Positions 38,617 to 48,366 of a DNA stretch of 64,000 bases are shown here, in pieces (position 1 is the stretch's first letter; each line of letters starts with the position of its first letter). A program made the position numbers and the translations under genes. The notes under the pieces are model-generated. The model saw nothing but the letters and a program-made list of their open reading frames with translations, searched no databases and had not been told where the DNA came from. The stretch is from UBA6952 sp045562575 (GTDB lineage: Bacteria > Chloroflexota > Dehalococcoidia > Lucifugimonadales > UBA6952): contig JBJKVQ010000018.1 of the NCBI GenBank assembly GCA_045562575.1, positions 119,839-183,838 of the forward strand. Reading direction: 5' to 3'.

Positions 38617-39756
38617 TTAACTTTGTTGGTGAGCTTCAGAAAACTCTTCATTGGTAGATTTGATCGATTTTGTAATTATACCTCCACCAATAAGTTCTTC
38701 ACCGGTATAGATGGCACATATTTGCCCTGGAGAAATTGCTCCCTGTAAATCATCAAAAATTATGGTTGCCCCTGATTCGTTAGGTGTAATTGTTGCTTCT
38801 ACTTGTGGCGCTTTATAGCGAACTTTAACTGTTACTTTTGTTGATTTAACTATTGGATTTCGTATGAAATTGACATTAGCGATTTCTAAACCTTGGTTCA
38901 ATAAGTTACCTTTTGGGCCTACTGTAACTATTCCATTGTCAGAATCAATATTATTAACATAAAGAGGATTTGTTGATGGAGAGGAGGAAGAAATCCCCAA
39001 ACCTTTTCTTTGGCCAACGGTGAAATTATGTATTCCTTGGTGCGACCCAATCGAATTACCTTCATTATCTCTAATTATCCCAGGCTTTGTGGTAATTTTA
39101 TCAGCAATAAAGTCGCGATAGTTTCCTGAAGGTATAAAACAGATTTCTTGGCTGTCTGGTTTATTTGCTACTGGCAATTTGTAATCTGTAGCAATTTTCC
39201 TAATTTCTGGCTTTAAGTATCCTCCAATAGGTAGGAGTAAATTTTTTAATTGATGTTGTTTCAAGGTGTGCAAAACATATGATTGATCTTTACTTTCATC
39301 AAGACCTTGTAACAGTGCAAATTCATTATCTATTGTGCTAATCTGGGCATAATGTCCAGTCGCAATATAGTCTGCTTCATAAGCTATGGCTTTTTGCATA
39401 AGGAAATTAAATTTCACTTTATCATTACAAGCTACGCATGGATGTGGTGTTTTACCTTTTTCATATTCTTTAACAAAATAGCCAATTACAAATTGTTGAA
39501 ACTCTTTTTCAAAGTTTAGAAGATAATGAGGTATTTCTAGTATAGAGCATACTTCACGGGCATCTTCGACATCTTCTAATGTACAACAACCATGATTTTG
39601 TTTTGTGACGGAATCATCTCCAGTTGTAGGAAATAATCGCATGGTTATTCCTATAACATCATATCCTTGTTCTTTGAGTATTACGGCTGCCACACAGGAA
39701 TCAACCCCTCCACTCATTGCAACTATTACTCTTTGTTTTTTATTAGAATTAATCAT
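38617..39756 (-). CDS. mnmA: tRNA-specific 2-thiouridylase
   Basis: Adds the 2-thio group to U34 in tRNA Lys, Glu and Gln. At 379 residues it has the PP-loop AMSGGVDSCVAAV at the N-terminus, the first catalytic cysteine in TPHPCVACNDKVKF and the second in EICFIPSGNYRDF, with the C-terminal barrel following. Start ATG 39756. The persulfide partner may be SufS (63385). Confidence 0.95.
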   Translation of the reverse strand: MINSNKKQRVIVAMSGGVDSCVAAVILKEQGYDVIGITMRLFPTTGDDSVTKQNHGCCTLEDVEDAREVCSILEIPHYLLNFEKEFQQFVIGYFVKEYEKGKTPHPCVACNDKVKFNFLMQKAIAYEADYIATGHYAQISTIDNEFALLQGLDESKDQSYVLHTLKQHQLKNLLLPIGGYLKPEIRKIATDYKLPVANKPDSQEICFIPSGNYRDFIADKITTKPGIIRDNEGNSIGSHQGIHNFTVGQRKGLGISSSSPSTNPLYVNNIDSDNGIVTVGPKGNLLNQGLEIANVNFIRNPIVKSTKVTVKVRYKAPQVEATITPNESGATIIFDDLQGAISPGQICAIYTGEELIGGGIITKSIKSTNEEFSEAHQQS

Positions 39757-39804
39757 CGATTCAGATTACCATAGTCAGAACACACTATCAATATTATATA
39801 TATT

Positions 39805-39833
39805 CTAGTATACATATAGGTGTATACTGTCAA
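39805..39833 (-). promoter_or_regulatory. Promoter of mnmA-rnhB
   Basis: TTGACA (39833-39828) and TACTAG (39810-39805) on the minus strand have a 17-base spacer, upstream of mnmA. It also lies in the divergent gap before rsfS. Confidence 0.55.
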
Positions 39834-39851
39834 GGTATATAAACGAAATGT

Positions 39852-40229
39852 GTGAAAATTGTGATTAATCAATCAGAAGAAAATATTTTGAAAATAGCTA
39901 AAAAAGCTGTAGATGTTGCTTCAGATAAGCAGGCTACTGACATATTGCTTATTGACCTTAATCCCGTTGGTACATTTGCTGCTTTTTTTGTTTTGATAAC
40001 CGTAGATAATTCACGTTTAATGAATGCCTTAATCGATGATTTAAAAGTATCAATAAAACAAGAAGGTGCTGAACTTTTTCATATTGAAGGCGAAATCGAC
40101 TCAGGATGGGTTTTACTAGATTTTGGCAGTACTATAGTTCACTTATTTTCACCTGATACTAGAAGGTACTATGATTTAGATTCTTTGTGGTTAAGACCAC
40201 CAGCAAAACAGGTTATTAAGATTCAATAA
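39852..40229 (+). CDS. rsfS: Ribosomal silencing factor RsfS
   Basis: Binds uL14 and blocks 50S-30S joining under starvation. 125 residues: KAVDVASDKQATDILLIDL then DNSRLMNALIDDLK and the conserved DSGWVLLDFGSTIVHLFSP, RRYYDLDSLW. Start GTG at 39852. Convergent with ndk: the stops overlap by 14 bases. Confidence 0.9.
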   Translation: MKIVINQSEENILKIAKKAVDVASDKQATDILLIDLNPVGTFAAFFVLITVDNSRLMNALIDDLKVSIKQEGAELFHIEGEIDSGWVLLDFGSTIVHLFSPDTRRYYDLDSLWLRPPAKQVIKIQ

Positions 40230-40668
40230 TCCAAGATGAGATATCTTTGTATTCTTCAAGTAATTCTGAGTTCTCAAAAAATATTCCAAGCTCTGTTTGG
40301 GCAGATTCTACTGAATCGGATCCATGAATAAGATTTCTGCCTATATCAATTCCAAAATCACCACGAATTGTTCCTGGATTTGCTTCAACCGGGTTTGTTG
40401 ACCCCATAGTATTTCTCACTACAGCAACAGAGTTCTTTCCTTGTAAGGCAATTGCGACTATCGGCCCAGAAGTTATAAACTCGACCAATGGACCAAAAAA
40501 TGGTTTATCAACATGTGCAGAATAATGTTTCGAAGCTAATGCGTTATCCATTTGTAAAAGCTTTAGTCCAATAATTGTTAGTCCTCTTTGTTCTAAACGG
40601 GAGATTATAGGCCCAACTAGATTCCTTTGCAAAGTGTCTGGTTTTAATAATACTAATGTTCTTTCCAT
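40216..40668 (-). CDS. ndk: Nucleoside diphosphate kinase
   Basis: Transfers the gamma phosphate between nucleoside triphosphates and diphosphates through a phosphohistidine. The 150-residue protein has the active histidine in RNLIHGSDS (His115), KPFFGPLVEFITSGPIVAI before it, and MERTLVLLKPDTLQRNLVG as start. A strong AGGAGAAT ribosome binding site precedes the ATG. It has a slightly longer tail than the shortest forms. Convergent overlap with rsfS. Confidence 0.95.
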   Translation of the reverse strand: MERTLVLLKPDTLQRNLVGPIISRLEQRGLTIIGLKLLQMDNALASKHYSAHVDKPFFGPLVEFITSGPIVAIALQGKNSVAVVRNTMGSTNPVEANPGTIRGDFGIDIGRNLIHGSDSVESAQTELGIFFENSELLEEYKDISSWIIES

Positions 40669-40680
40669 AATTATTCTCCT

Positions 40681-41376
40681 TTATTTGGGTTTTGTTATAG
40701 TAGGGGGTTTCATATAAAATGGCTCTATAACTGCTGGATCAGCTATCTCGTTATTTTTTAATTTATCTAATCCTATTGTTGCTAGATTAGTTATTCTGTC
40801 CCGTGACATGCTATTGACTACTTTGTATTTAGTATTGGTTTCTAATTGTATAAAATCATTTATTGAGTCCCCACATATAATAACATCTTTATCAGTATAA
40901 TCTGATTGACTAATTACTGATAAAATATTTTCTGTAAATGAATCTATTTGGTCTATGTTTGTTTGATGTATTTCGGTCATAATATTTTTATGAGAGTTAT
41001 ATATCGACCATGCAATTTGCAATTTATTCAATTGCATTACAGGGCATATTATGTTGCCACTTAATCGATGGGTATAAGCTTCCAGTTCAAGACTTGTAGA
41101 AGTCATTAAAGGCAGGTTATGCGACCATGAAATGGTTTTGGCAGTCGTTAATCCAACTCTTAGTCCACTAAATTGACCAGGTCCAATATTAATAGATAAA
41201 CCTCTTAAATCTTTAAAACCTAATTGATATTTTGTGAGGATTTTATGGATACTAGGGAGTAAATCAGGAGTATGATTATATGCGGTATTCCATTCCATTA
41301 ATTCAATAATTGTTTTTTCTTTATCGATTAAAGCTACGCCTGAATTTTTATTTGATGTATCTATTGCTAATAACAT
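40681..41376 (-). CDS. tsaB: tRNA threonylcarbamoyladenosine biosynthesis protein TsaB
   Basis: ASKHA-fold partner of TsaD and TsaE in t6A37 synthesis. MLLAIDTSNKNSGVALID and NIGPGQFSGLRVGLTTAKTI are the family motifs. At 231 residues it is normal. It shares a TAATG junction with tsaE. TsaD and TsaC are not in the window. Confidence 0.93.
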   Translation of the reverse strand: MLLAIDTSNKNSGVALIDKEKTIIELMEWNTAYNHTPDLLPSIHKILTKYQLGFKDLRGLSINIGPGQFSGLRVGLTTAKTISWSHNLPLMTSTSLELEAYTHRLSGNIICPVMQLNKLQIAWSIYNSHKNIMTEIHQTNIDQIDSFTENILSVISQSDYTDKDVIICGDSINDFIQLETNTKYKVVNSMSRDRITNLATIGLDKLKNNEIADPAVIEPFYMKPPTITKPK

Positions 41377-41861
41377 TAATTTATTGTGTTCGTTTTTAAT
41401 CTAGATTTTATATTTCTTAAGAACTTTTCATGTTTGGCACCTTTAGATATAAGCTTAAACTCTCTAGAGGTATCATCTAAAATTTCTATATTTATAATAA
41501 TATATGCTTGTGGCAACATGTCTATAAACAAATCAGGCCATTCTATAATACATATTGTGTCTTCTCTTATTAGTTCTAATATACCAATATCATAGAAGTC
41601 TATTTCGTTTTCAATACGATAAAGATCAACATGATATATCAGAACTTCAGATCTGTATTCATGAGCTATTACAAAAGTTGGGCTTTTAACTTTAAGAGCT
41701 GAGTCAATCTCTTTCACTATTGACTGTGTAAGAGTTGTTTTGCCAGTCCCTAAATCTCCTTTTAATAATAGTAATGTGTCCTTGGAGATGAATTGGGATA
41801 TAGCTTGGCCTAATATTTGGGTTTGTTTTTCGGAAGTAGAAAGATAGGTAAAAATACTCAT
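41376..41861 (-). CDS. tsaE: tRNA threonylcarbamoyladenosine biosynthesis ATPase TsaE
   Basis: P-loop ATPase that resets the TsaBD complex. LLLKGDLGTGKTTLTQSIV is the Walker A, YHVDLYRIE and IIEWPDL later. 161 residues, slightly long due to a basic tail. Overlaps thiL by 4 bases (ATGA) and tsaB by 1. Confidence 0.93.
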   Translation of the reverse strand: MSIFTYLSTSEKQTQILGQAISQFISKDTLLLLKGDLGTGKTTLTQSIVKEIDSALKVKSPTFVIAHEYRSEVLIYHVDLYRIENEIDFYDIGILELIREDTICIIEWPDLFIDMLPQAYIIINIEILDDTSREFKLISKGAKHEKFLRNIKSRLKTNTIN

Positions 41862-42868
41862 TGTTTAAAGTGATCCCAGCCATTAAATTGATCTAATTTA
41901 TACGTTTTATTATCTTTAATCAATTCTATTACTCCTGCTTTACCAGAACAAGCTTTTCCAATGATGTGAGCTTCAGGTAATAACGTTTTTACTGATTCCA
42001 ACTTATCAGGTGAAATACTAAACAATAGTTCATAATCTTCACCTCCATTAGTTACTATATCAAAATCTAATTCTGGAAAGACATTAGAAATTTCAGGATG
42101 TATAGGTATAGAAGAATAATTAATCTGAGCACTAAGTTGACTAGAAATAAGCATCTTATTGAGATCGCTAAATAAGCCATCACTAATGTCCATAGCGCAT
42201 TTAGACCCTAATTGAAGTAATATTTTACCTTCATCTATTTTAGGCTTTGGCCTAAAATGGGCATTATAAAACAGCATGGAATTTTGTTTTGTGATATTGC
42301 CTAATCCATTTTGTGACTTGGATAATTCATACCCGGATTTTGACAAACCAGTTAATCCAGTTATTCCAATTAGATCTTCATTCTCAAGTTGAGAACGTTG
42401 CAGTACGCGGTTTTGACTGACTCCATAAATTGCAACTGTTATGAAAAGAATGGGTGATTTTACAATATCCCCACCAACAATTTTTGTATTGTATGTAGAA
42501 GCGCATTCGACTATTCCTTGGTATAGTTTTTTTAAGTCATTTATTTCGATTTCACCTGGCAGTCCTAAGGTAATTAATGCTGTTGTAGGAGTGCCTCCCA
42601 TCGATGCGATATCACTTAGATTTGTAGCTATAGATTTCCATCCAATATCAATTAAATTAGATTTGCTATATTCGAAATGAATATTTTCAACCATGGTGTC
42701 AGTTGTGGCTAGTTGTAAACCTGATTGGGTATACCATGCAGCTGTATCATCACCCACATCGATTTCTATATCTAAAGTTTTATTAAGGGTAGTTTGTATT
42801 TCATCATTACTAAGAGTACTTGATATATATTCAATAATATTAAATTCACCAAAATCTTTTATTTGCAT
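41858..42868 (-). CDS. thiL: Thiamine-monophosphate kinase
   Basis: Phosphorylates thiamine monophosphate to ThDP, the cofactor of the many ThDP enzymes here. The 336-residue AIRS-like protein has VGDDTAAWYTQSGLQLATTD, GWKSIATNLSDIASMGGTPT, VGGDIVKSPI and KCAMDISDGLFSDLNKM. It begins the thiL-tsaE-tsaB-ndk minus-strand operon. Confidence 0.94.
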   Translation of the reverse strand: MQIKDFGEFNIIEYISSTLSNDEIQTTLNKTLDIEIDVGDDTAAWYTQSGLQLATTDTMVENIHFEYSKSNLIDIGWKSIATNLSDIASMGGTPTTALITLGLPGEIEINDLKKLYQGIVECASTYNTKIVGGDIVKSPILFITVAIYGVSQNRVLQRSQLENEDLIGITGLTGLSKSGYELSKSQNGLGNITKQNSMLFYNAHFRPKPKIDEGKILLQLGSKCAMDISDGLFSDLNKMLISSQLSAQINYSSIPIHPEISNVFPELDFDIVTNGGEDYELLFSISPDKLESVKTLLPEAHIIGKACSGKAGVIELIKDNKTYKLDQFNGWDHFKQ

Positions 42869-42982
42869 AGTTTTTTATGATTTATCATCGATTAAATGTA
42901 GTATTACAGTTCTTTTTGTAGGTTTTTACTATATATTCCCATAATAGCATGATAAGAATTAAAATTTATAGTAGGAAAAATG

Positions 42983-43011
42983 TTGACAGCTTCTATTTGC
43001 AATGTTAAATT
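42983..43011 (+). promoter_or_regulatory. Promoter of tRNA-Lys/tRNA-Leu
   Basis: TTGACA (42983-42988) and TAAATT (43006-43011) with a 17-base spacer, 17 bases before the first tRNA. Confidence 0.65.
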
Positions 43012-43027
43012 CCGTGCAGGGTTCCGA

Positions 43028-43101
<74 letters not shown>

Positions 43102-43142
43102 TTTTTGTGAAAAAACCTTTTTTGATGATCCATTTTATATGG

Positions 43143-43224
43143 GGGGAAGTGTCGGAATTGGTAGACGAGCATGACTTAGGATCATGTGCCGTGAGGCGTA
43201 GGAGTTCGAGTCTCCTCTTCCCCA
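43143..43224 (+). tRNA. tRNA-Leu (anticodon TAG)
   Basis: An 82-base class II tRNA. Acceptor GGGGAAG pairs with CTTCCCC; anticodon loop CTTAGGA carries TAG; the extra arm is TGCCGTGAGGCGTA-like; T arm GGAGTTCGAGTCTCC. Discriminator A; CCA not encoded. It lies 41 bases after tRNA-Lys, probably one transcript. Confidence 0.95.
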
Positions 43225-43273
43225 CGATCATGACAAAAAATAAAAAATATTAGTATATATTTGGAGGATTAAA

Positions 43274-44245
43274 GTGGCAGCACTTCTAGAAGTAAAAAAT
43301 CTTAGAACACATTTTTATACTATTGAAGGTGAGGTTAAGGCTGTAGATGGAGTTTCTTATGATCTGCAAGCTGGAGAAATTCTTGGATTAGTTGGCGAAA
43401 GCGGTTGTGGTAAAAGCGTAAGCGCTATGTCAGTAATGCGATTAATACCTTGGCCTCCAGGAAAAATCCTCGATGGAGAGGTTATATTTGATGGCATTGA
43501 TCTCTTACAACTAGAAGAAGAAGAAATGCGCAAGATTCGGGGTAAGGAAATTGGCATGGTTTTTCAGGAACCTATGACTTCTTTAAATCCAGTTTTAACT
43601 ATAGGAAAACAGTTGACAGAAACTATGGAACTTCACCTCGGTTTAACCCCACAGGAAGCTACTGATAGGGCAATAGAACTTTTGGAAATGGTAGGAATAC
43701 CTGATGCAGGTAGCAGATTACCTCAATATCCCCACCAGTTTAGTGGTGGTATGAGACAGAGAGTTATGATTGCCATGGCAATGAGTTGTAATCCTCGATT
43801 AATTATAGCTGATGAACCTACAACAGCATTAGATGTAACAATCCAAGCTCAAATACTAGATCTTATGCAAGATCTTTGCCGACAAAACGGAGTTGCATTA
43901 ATTGTGATTACTCACAATTTAGGAGTTGTAGCTAGATATGCTGATAGGGTAAACGTCATGTATGCTGGCAATGTGGTAGAGCGAGGGAGTGCTCAAGAGA
44001 TCTATCATAATCCTCAACATCCATATACTATTGGTCTCCTTAATTCTGTCCCTCGTTTAGATGACACAGTTAAAAAGAAATTAGATCCAATTCAAGGATT
44101 ACCACCAAGTTTGAGTAAGCCTTGCTTATGTCAGTTTTGTGGAGAGCCTCAACCTACCTTAGTTGAAGTCGGGAAAGATCATCTTGCAGCAAAATGTAAT
44201 GCTGATCCAAATTGTCCGGGATGGTTCCCACGAGATTTAGGATAA
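43274..44245 (+). CDS. Peptide/oligopeptide ABC transporter ATPase (DppD/OppD-like)
   Basis: A 323-residue ABC ATPase: Walker A GLVGESGCGKSVSAMS, Q-loop MVFQEPMTSLNPVLTIG, signature FSGGMRQRV, Walker B LIIADEPTTALD and the C-terminal oligopeptide/dipeptide extension with a Cys cluster (CLCQFCGEP, CNADPNCPGW), which may bind an Fe-S cluster. GTG start with GGAGG upstream. It pairs with the next gene; no binding protein or permease is in the window. Confidence 0.93.
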   Translation: MAALLEVKNLRTHFYTIEGEVKAVDGVSYDLQAGEILGLVGESGCGKSVSAMSVMRLIPWPPGKILDGEVIFDGIDLLQLEEEEMRKIRGKEIGMVFQEPMTSLNPVLTIGKQLTETMELHLGLTPQEATDRAIELLEMVGIPDAGSRLPQYPHQFSGGMRQRVMIAMAMSCNPRLIIADEPTTALDVTIQAQILDLMQDLCRQNGVALIVITHNLGVVARYADRVNVMYAGNVVERGSAQEIYHNPQHPYTIGLLNSVPRLDDTVKKKLDPIQGLPPSLSKPCLCQFCGEPQPTLVEVGKDHLAAKCNADPNCPGWFPRDLG

Positions 44246-44295
44246 ATATTTACTATTTAGTTTAAAGTATTACTCTTTGATACTAGGAGAAAAAA

Positions 44296-45288
44296 ATGGT
44301 AGCAGAAAACGCAGATTTAGTAGAAGTAAAAAATTTAAAAATGTATTTCCCTGTTAAAAAGGGAGTTGTTTTTCAAAAGCACGTTGCAGACATTAAGGCT
44401 GTTGACGATGTTTCTTTTACAATAAAAAAAGGTGAAACTCTTGGACTTGTAGGAGAAAGTGGTTGTGGAAAGACTACAACAGGTCGATGTATATTGCAGT
44501 TAAATACCCCAACAGCTGGTACGGTGAATTTTGATGGTCATGAATTGACTACAATGAAACCTGCAGACCTTAGAGCTTTTCGTAGTAGGATGCAGATGAT
44601 TTTCCAAGATCCTTATAGTTCTCTTGATCCACGACAGAGTTGTGGTGGAATTGTTAGTGAACCCTTAATCGTTCATAACATGGCTAAAAGTAAGAATGAA
44701 ATAAAAAATCAAATAGAAGAATTACTTAGTGTTGTAGGGTTAAACCCATCTATGGCCGGTAGATTTCCACATGAATTTAGTGGAGGCCAGCGACAAAGGA
44801 TCGGTGTAGCAAGAGCATTAGCAGTTCGACCTGACTTGATTGTATGTGACGAACCTGTATCAGCATTGGATGTTTCGATTCAGGCTCAGGTAATTAATCT
44901 GTTAGAAGATCTACAAGAACAATTTGATTTAACTTATTTGTTTATTGCTCATGACTTGTCTGTTGTTAGGCATATCAGTGATAGAATTGGTGTTATGTAC
45001 TTAGGCCATATGGTTGAATTAGCAGATAGACTCGAGTTATATGATAATCCTCAACATCCTTATACAAAGGCATTGCTTTCAGCTGTACCTATTCCTGATC
45101 CTGTTGCTGAAGCAACTAGAGAGAGAATTGTTTTAGAAGGAGATGTTCCAAGTCCACTTAATCCTCCAGAAGGTTGTGTTTTCAAGACTCGTTGTTCAGG
45201 TGTTGGTTGTAGTGGCGGTGATGTCGAAATGGACTTAATTGAGACTTCCCCTGGACATTTTGTGGATAACTGTGTTCACTCCAGGTAA
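44296..45288 (+). CDS. Peptide/oligopeptide ABC transporter ATPase (DppF/OppF-like)
   Basis: A 330-residue partner ATPase. Walker A GLVGESGCGKTTTGRCIL, Q-loop MIFQDPYSSLDPRQ, signature FSGGQRQRIGVARAL, Walker B LIVCDEPVSALD, H-loop FIAHDLSVVRHI. The C-terminal extension has CVFKTRCSGVGCSGG. Fifty bases after its partner. An inverted repeat follows at 45301. Confidence 0.93.
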   Translation: MVAENADLVEVKNLKMYFPVKKGVVFQKHVADIKAVDDVSFTIKKGETLGLVGESGCGKTTTGRCILQLNTPTAGTVNFDGHELTTMKPADLRAFRSRMQMIFQDPYSSLDPRQSCGGIVSEPLIVHNMAKSKNEIKNQIEELLSVVGLNPSMAGRFPHEFSGGQRQRIGVARALAVRPDLIVCDEPVSALDVSIQAQVINLLEDLQEQFDLTYLFIAHDLSVVRHISDRIGVMYLGHMVELADRLELYDNPQHPYTKALLSAVPIPDPVAEATRERIVLEGDVPSPLNPPEGCVFKTRCSGVGCSGGDVEMDLIETSPGHFVDNCVHSR

Positions 45289-45300
45289 TATTTAATTGTG

Positions 45301-45333
45301 TTATTATATATGTCATCTAGACATATATAATAA
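45301..45333. repeat. Perfect 14-bp inverted repeat between oppF-like gene and lepA
   Basis: TTATTATATATGTC (45301-45314) and GACATATATAATAA (45320-45333) form a perfect 14-base-pair stem with loop ATCTA. There is no U-tract after it on the plus strand, so it is not a canonical terminator. It lies 11 bases before the lepA ATG and could be an operator or cover translation of lepA. Confidence 0.75.
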
Positions 45334-45344
45334 GATAACTCGAT

Positions 45345-47168
45345 ATGGAACAATCCCAAATCCGAAATTTTTGTATAATTGCTCATGTTGATCATGGGAA
45401 ATCAACACTTGCTGATCGTTTTTTGGAAATAACCAACTCTGTTCCCTCAAGATCTATGATGAATCAATATTTAGATCAAATGGATCTTGAACGAGAACGA
45501 GGAATTACCATTAAAGCTCAAGCCGTTCGACTCAATTATGAGTCGGTTGATAAAAAACCATACCAATTGAACATTATAGATACTCCTGGGCATGTTGATT
45601 TTAGCAATGAAGTTTTTCGTAGTTTACGAGCTTGTGATGGCGCTTTACTTTTAGTTGATGCAAGTCAAGGTATACAAGCTCAGACTTTAGCAAATTTCTA
45701 TTCTGCTTTAGAGGCTGATCTCACCATAATTCCCGTAATAAACAAGATAGATTTACCTTCAGCTAGGACAGATGAAGTGTCTGAAGAAATCCAGCAGACT
45801 TTTGGATTTAAAAGTAATGAAATTCAATTAGTCTCAGCTAAAACAGGTGAGGGAGTAAAAGAACTTTTAGATGCAGTAGTAGAATTAATTCCTCCTCCAT
45901 CAGGTGATAAAGAAAAACCCCTAAGAGCACTAGTTTTCGACAGTACTTTTGATTCATATAAAGGAGCAATAATATATGTACGTATTGTTGATGGTGAATT
46001 ACAAAAGTCAGATTCTACAAGATTTCTTAGTACTAATAAGCAAGCTGACACTTTGGATATTGGTTTTTTTCAACCTACTATGACACAAACAAAGGGACTA
46101 TCGACAGGGGAAGTAGGATATGTAGCCACTGGATTGAAAAGCATTAGAGATGTCACAGTAGGGGACACATTGTCTTTTGTAGATAGCGAAGTTGATCCTA
46201 TACCAGGATACCAAGAATTAAAATCGATGGTATATGCTGGATTATATCCATCTGATGGTGAAAGCTATCAACAATTAAGAGATGCTTTAGAAAAGTTGCA
46301 ATTAAATGATGCAGCTTTTAGTTTTCAACCTGAATCCAGTGTTGCTTTAGGATTCGGTTTCCGTTGTGGTTTTCTTGGATTATTGCATATGGATGTTGTT
46401 CAAGAACGATTAGAACGTGAATACGACTTAGATCTCATTATCACATCTCCTAGTGTATTGTATAAGGTTTTAAAAAATGATGGTGTTGAATTAGAAATCC
46501 AAAATCCTAGTCAATTACCCTCCCAAGGTGAAATTATGGAGTTAATGGAACCATGGTTAGAAGTTACGGTGGTAACACCTACTCAATATATTGGTCCAAT
46601 AATGGAATTAATTACATCAAGAAGGGGCGAATTAAGAAATATAGAATATATACAAAGTGTTTCTACTACTACTGATGATGATAAAAGTCGCGCGTTATTA
46701 TCTTTTTATGTTCCGTTATCTGAGGTCATTCTTGACCTTCATGATCAAATTAAATCTAAATCACAAGGATATGCATCCTTAGATTATAATCAGACTCAAT
46801 ATAGAACAGCTAATCTAAGTAAATTAGAAATATTAGTAAATTATGAACCTGTCGACGCACTTTCTTCCATCGTACACAAAGATAGAGCAACCTACCAAGG
46901 TAGAAATGTAGTAAAGCAACTAACTGAATTGATTCCTCGTCAATTATTTCCGATACCAATACAAGCATCAGTAAATGGTAGAGTTATAGCAAGAGAGACT
47001 GTAAGGGCTCTACGCAAAAATGTATTGGCTAAATGCTATGGTGGGGACATCACGAGAAAGCGCAAATTGTTACAGAAACAAGCAGAGGGTAAGAAAAGAA
47101 TGAAAATGATAGGGCACGTAGAAGTTCCTCAAGAAGCATTTATTGCAATACTAAAAAATGACAATTAA
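45345..47168 (+). CDS. lepA: Elongation factor 4 (LepA)
   Basis: A ribosome-bound GTPase that remobilises stalled or aberrant translation. The 607-residue protein has G1 AHVDHGKST, G3 DTPGHVDF, G4 NKIDLPSA, and the LepA C-terminal domain with KAKCYGGDITRKRKLL-like sequence (LAKCYGGDITRKRKLLQKQ) that replaces EF-G domain IV. Length and domains are standard. Its stop is immediately followed by the last codon of galU on the other strand. Confidence 0.97.
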   Translation: MEQSQIRNFCIIAHVDHGKSTLADRFLEITNSVPSRSMMNQYLDQMDLERERGITIKAQAVRLNYESVDKKPYQLNIIDTPGHVDFSNEVFRSLRACDGALLLVDASQGIQAQTLANFYSALEADLTIIPVINKIDLPSARTDEVSEEIQQTFGFKSNEIQLVSAKTGEGVKELLDAVVELIPPPSGDKEKPLRALVFDSTFDSYKGAIIYVRIVDGELQKSDSTRFLSTNKQADTLDIGFFQPTMTQTKGLSTGEVGYVATGLKSIRDVTVGDTLSFVDSEVDPIPGYQELKSMVYAGLYPSDGESYQQLRDALEKLQLNDAAFSFQPESSVALGFGFRCGFLGLLHMDVVQERLEREYDLDLIITSPSVLYKVLKNDGVELEIQNPSQLPSQGEIMELMEPWLEVTVVTPTQYIGPIMELITSRRGELRNIEYIQSVSTTTDDDKSRALLSFYVPLSEVILDLHDQIKSKSQGYASLDYNQTQYRTANLSKLEILVNYEPVDALSSIVHKDRATYQGRNVVKQLTELIPRQLFPIPIQASVNGRVIARETVRALRKNVLAKCYGGDITRKRKLLQKQAEGKKRMKMIGHVEVPQEAFIAILKNDN

Positions 47169-47996
47169 TTATATTAATTTTGATAAGTTGTAGGTTGCTT
47201 CAGATAATCCTTTTGGTGTTCCACAATCATATCTAGTAGAAGATATTTTATATCCATAAGTTGTAACATTATTGTTAATCATGTCATTAAGTGAATCAGT
47301 GAATTGTATTTCTCCTAATGCTCCAGGCTTAGTGTTTTTTATGGCATCAAATATTTCTGGATTAACAATGTATCTTCCAATTACTCCATAATCAGAAGGT
47401 GCATCTTGAATTTGAGGTTTTTCAATAATTTTATTTATTTTGACAGTTTTATGAATAGCGTTTATATCATCATCTGTAGATATAATGCCATAGTGTGGAA
47501 TCTCTGATTGTTTCAGTTGTTTTACTGTAAAATAGTTTGCATTGACTAGATTGTAGTTTTTTATCATTCCTAAAAGTTCTGATTCTCCGCTTGAAATCAA
47601 TAAATCATCGGGTAAAATAACTACAAAAGGATTGTTAGAGACAAAATCTTCAGCGCATAAAATAGCATGTCCGAGACCTAGAGGTTTATCTTGATTTGTG
47701 AAATAGAACTTAAGGTTTGACTTAAATTCCTCTATTTCTTCAATTGTTTCTTTTGAACAGTATTTATATAAATTCTCAATAAAATGTTTGTCAAATGAAA
47801 AATATTGTTTGAGCAGTTCTTTTCGTTTTGAAACTACTATAACAATATTTTTTATCCCTGCGTCATATGCTTCTTTAACAACATAGTGTATACAAGGCTT
47901 ATTTGCGACTGGTAATAGTTCTTTAGGAATGAATTCTGTGATTGGGTAAAATCGAGATCCCAAACCAGCTGCTGGTATTACTACAGTATCTATCAA
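47169..47996 (-). CDS. galU: UTP--glucose-1-phosphate uridylyltransferase
   Basis: Makes UDP-glucose. The 275-residue GT-A nucleotidyltransferase shows VIPAAGLGSRFYPIT, KELLPVANKPCIHYVV, LGLGHAILCAEDFV, ILPDDLLI and VIGRYIVNPEIF. The TTG at 47996 is the start, with AGGAAC upstream. Its 3' end directly abuts lepA's. Confidence 0.93.
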   Translation of the reverse strand: MIDTVVIPAAGLGSRFYPITEFIPKELLPVANKPCIHYVVKEAYDAGIKNIVIVVSKRKELLKQYFSFDKHFIENLYKYCSKETIEEIEEFKSNLKFYFTNQDKPLGLGHAILCAEDFVSNNPFVVILPDDLLISSGESELLGMIKNYNLVNANYFTVKQLKQSEIPHYGIISTDDDINAIHKTVKINKIIEKPQIQDAPSDYGVIGRYIVNPEIFDAIKNTKPGALGEIQFTDSLNDMINNNVTTYGYKISSTRYDCGTPKGLSEATYNLSKLI

Positions 47997-48074
47997 CTTT
48001 AGTTCCTAGTTATTATCAAACATATGATATTTCAATATCAACTTTATCAGATTCTTTCTAAGTGGTAAACTTAT

Positions 48075-48342
48075 GGGGTCGTGCTAGATGGGGAGTTAGC
48101 GGTGCCCTGTACCCGCAATCCGCTACAGCGGGATTGATTACTTCCTGAGGCATTAATGAATATATCCAATGGTAGTTGTTCAATGTTGATGTTCTGACTC
48201 TAAGCGGCAAGTTTATATGAATTCCGTCAGGTCTGGAAGGAAGCAGCGGTAAATATAAAATTGGGTGCCTTAGACAAATCGGAGTAGAGTTGAATAATTA
48301 ATATGTTATATAAATGATTGTCGAAGGAAGGTGCACGACTTT
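48075..48342 (+). ncRNA. ffs: Signal recognition particle RNA (long, Bacillus type)
   Basis: The RNA scaffold for Ffh in co-translational targeting. The 5' Alu domain reads GTGCTAGATGGGGAGTTAGC then GGTGCCCTGTACCCGCAATCC; the apical SRP54-binding domain is GTCAGGTCTGGAAGGAAGCA. The closing helix pairs GTCGTGC (48078-48084) with GCACGAC (48333-48339). About 268 bases, close to Bacillus subtilis. It lies directly before rsmA. Confidence 0.92.
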
Positions 48343-48366
48343 ATATTGAGGTGTTGCAGTTTTTTA

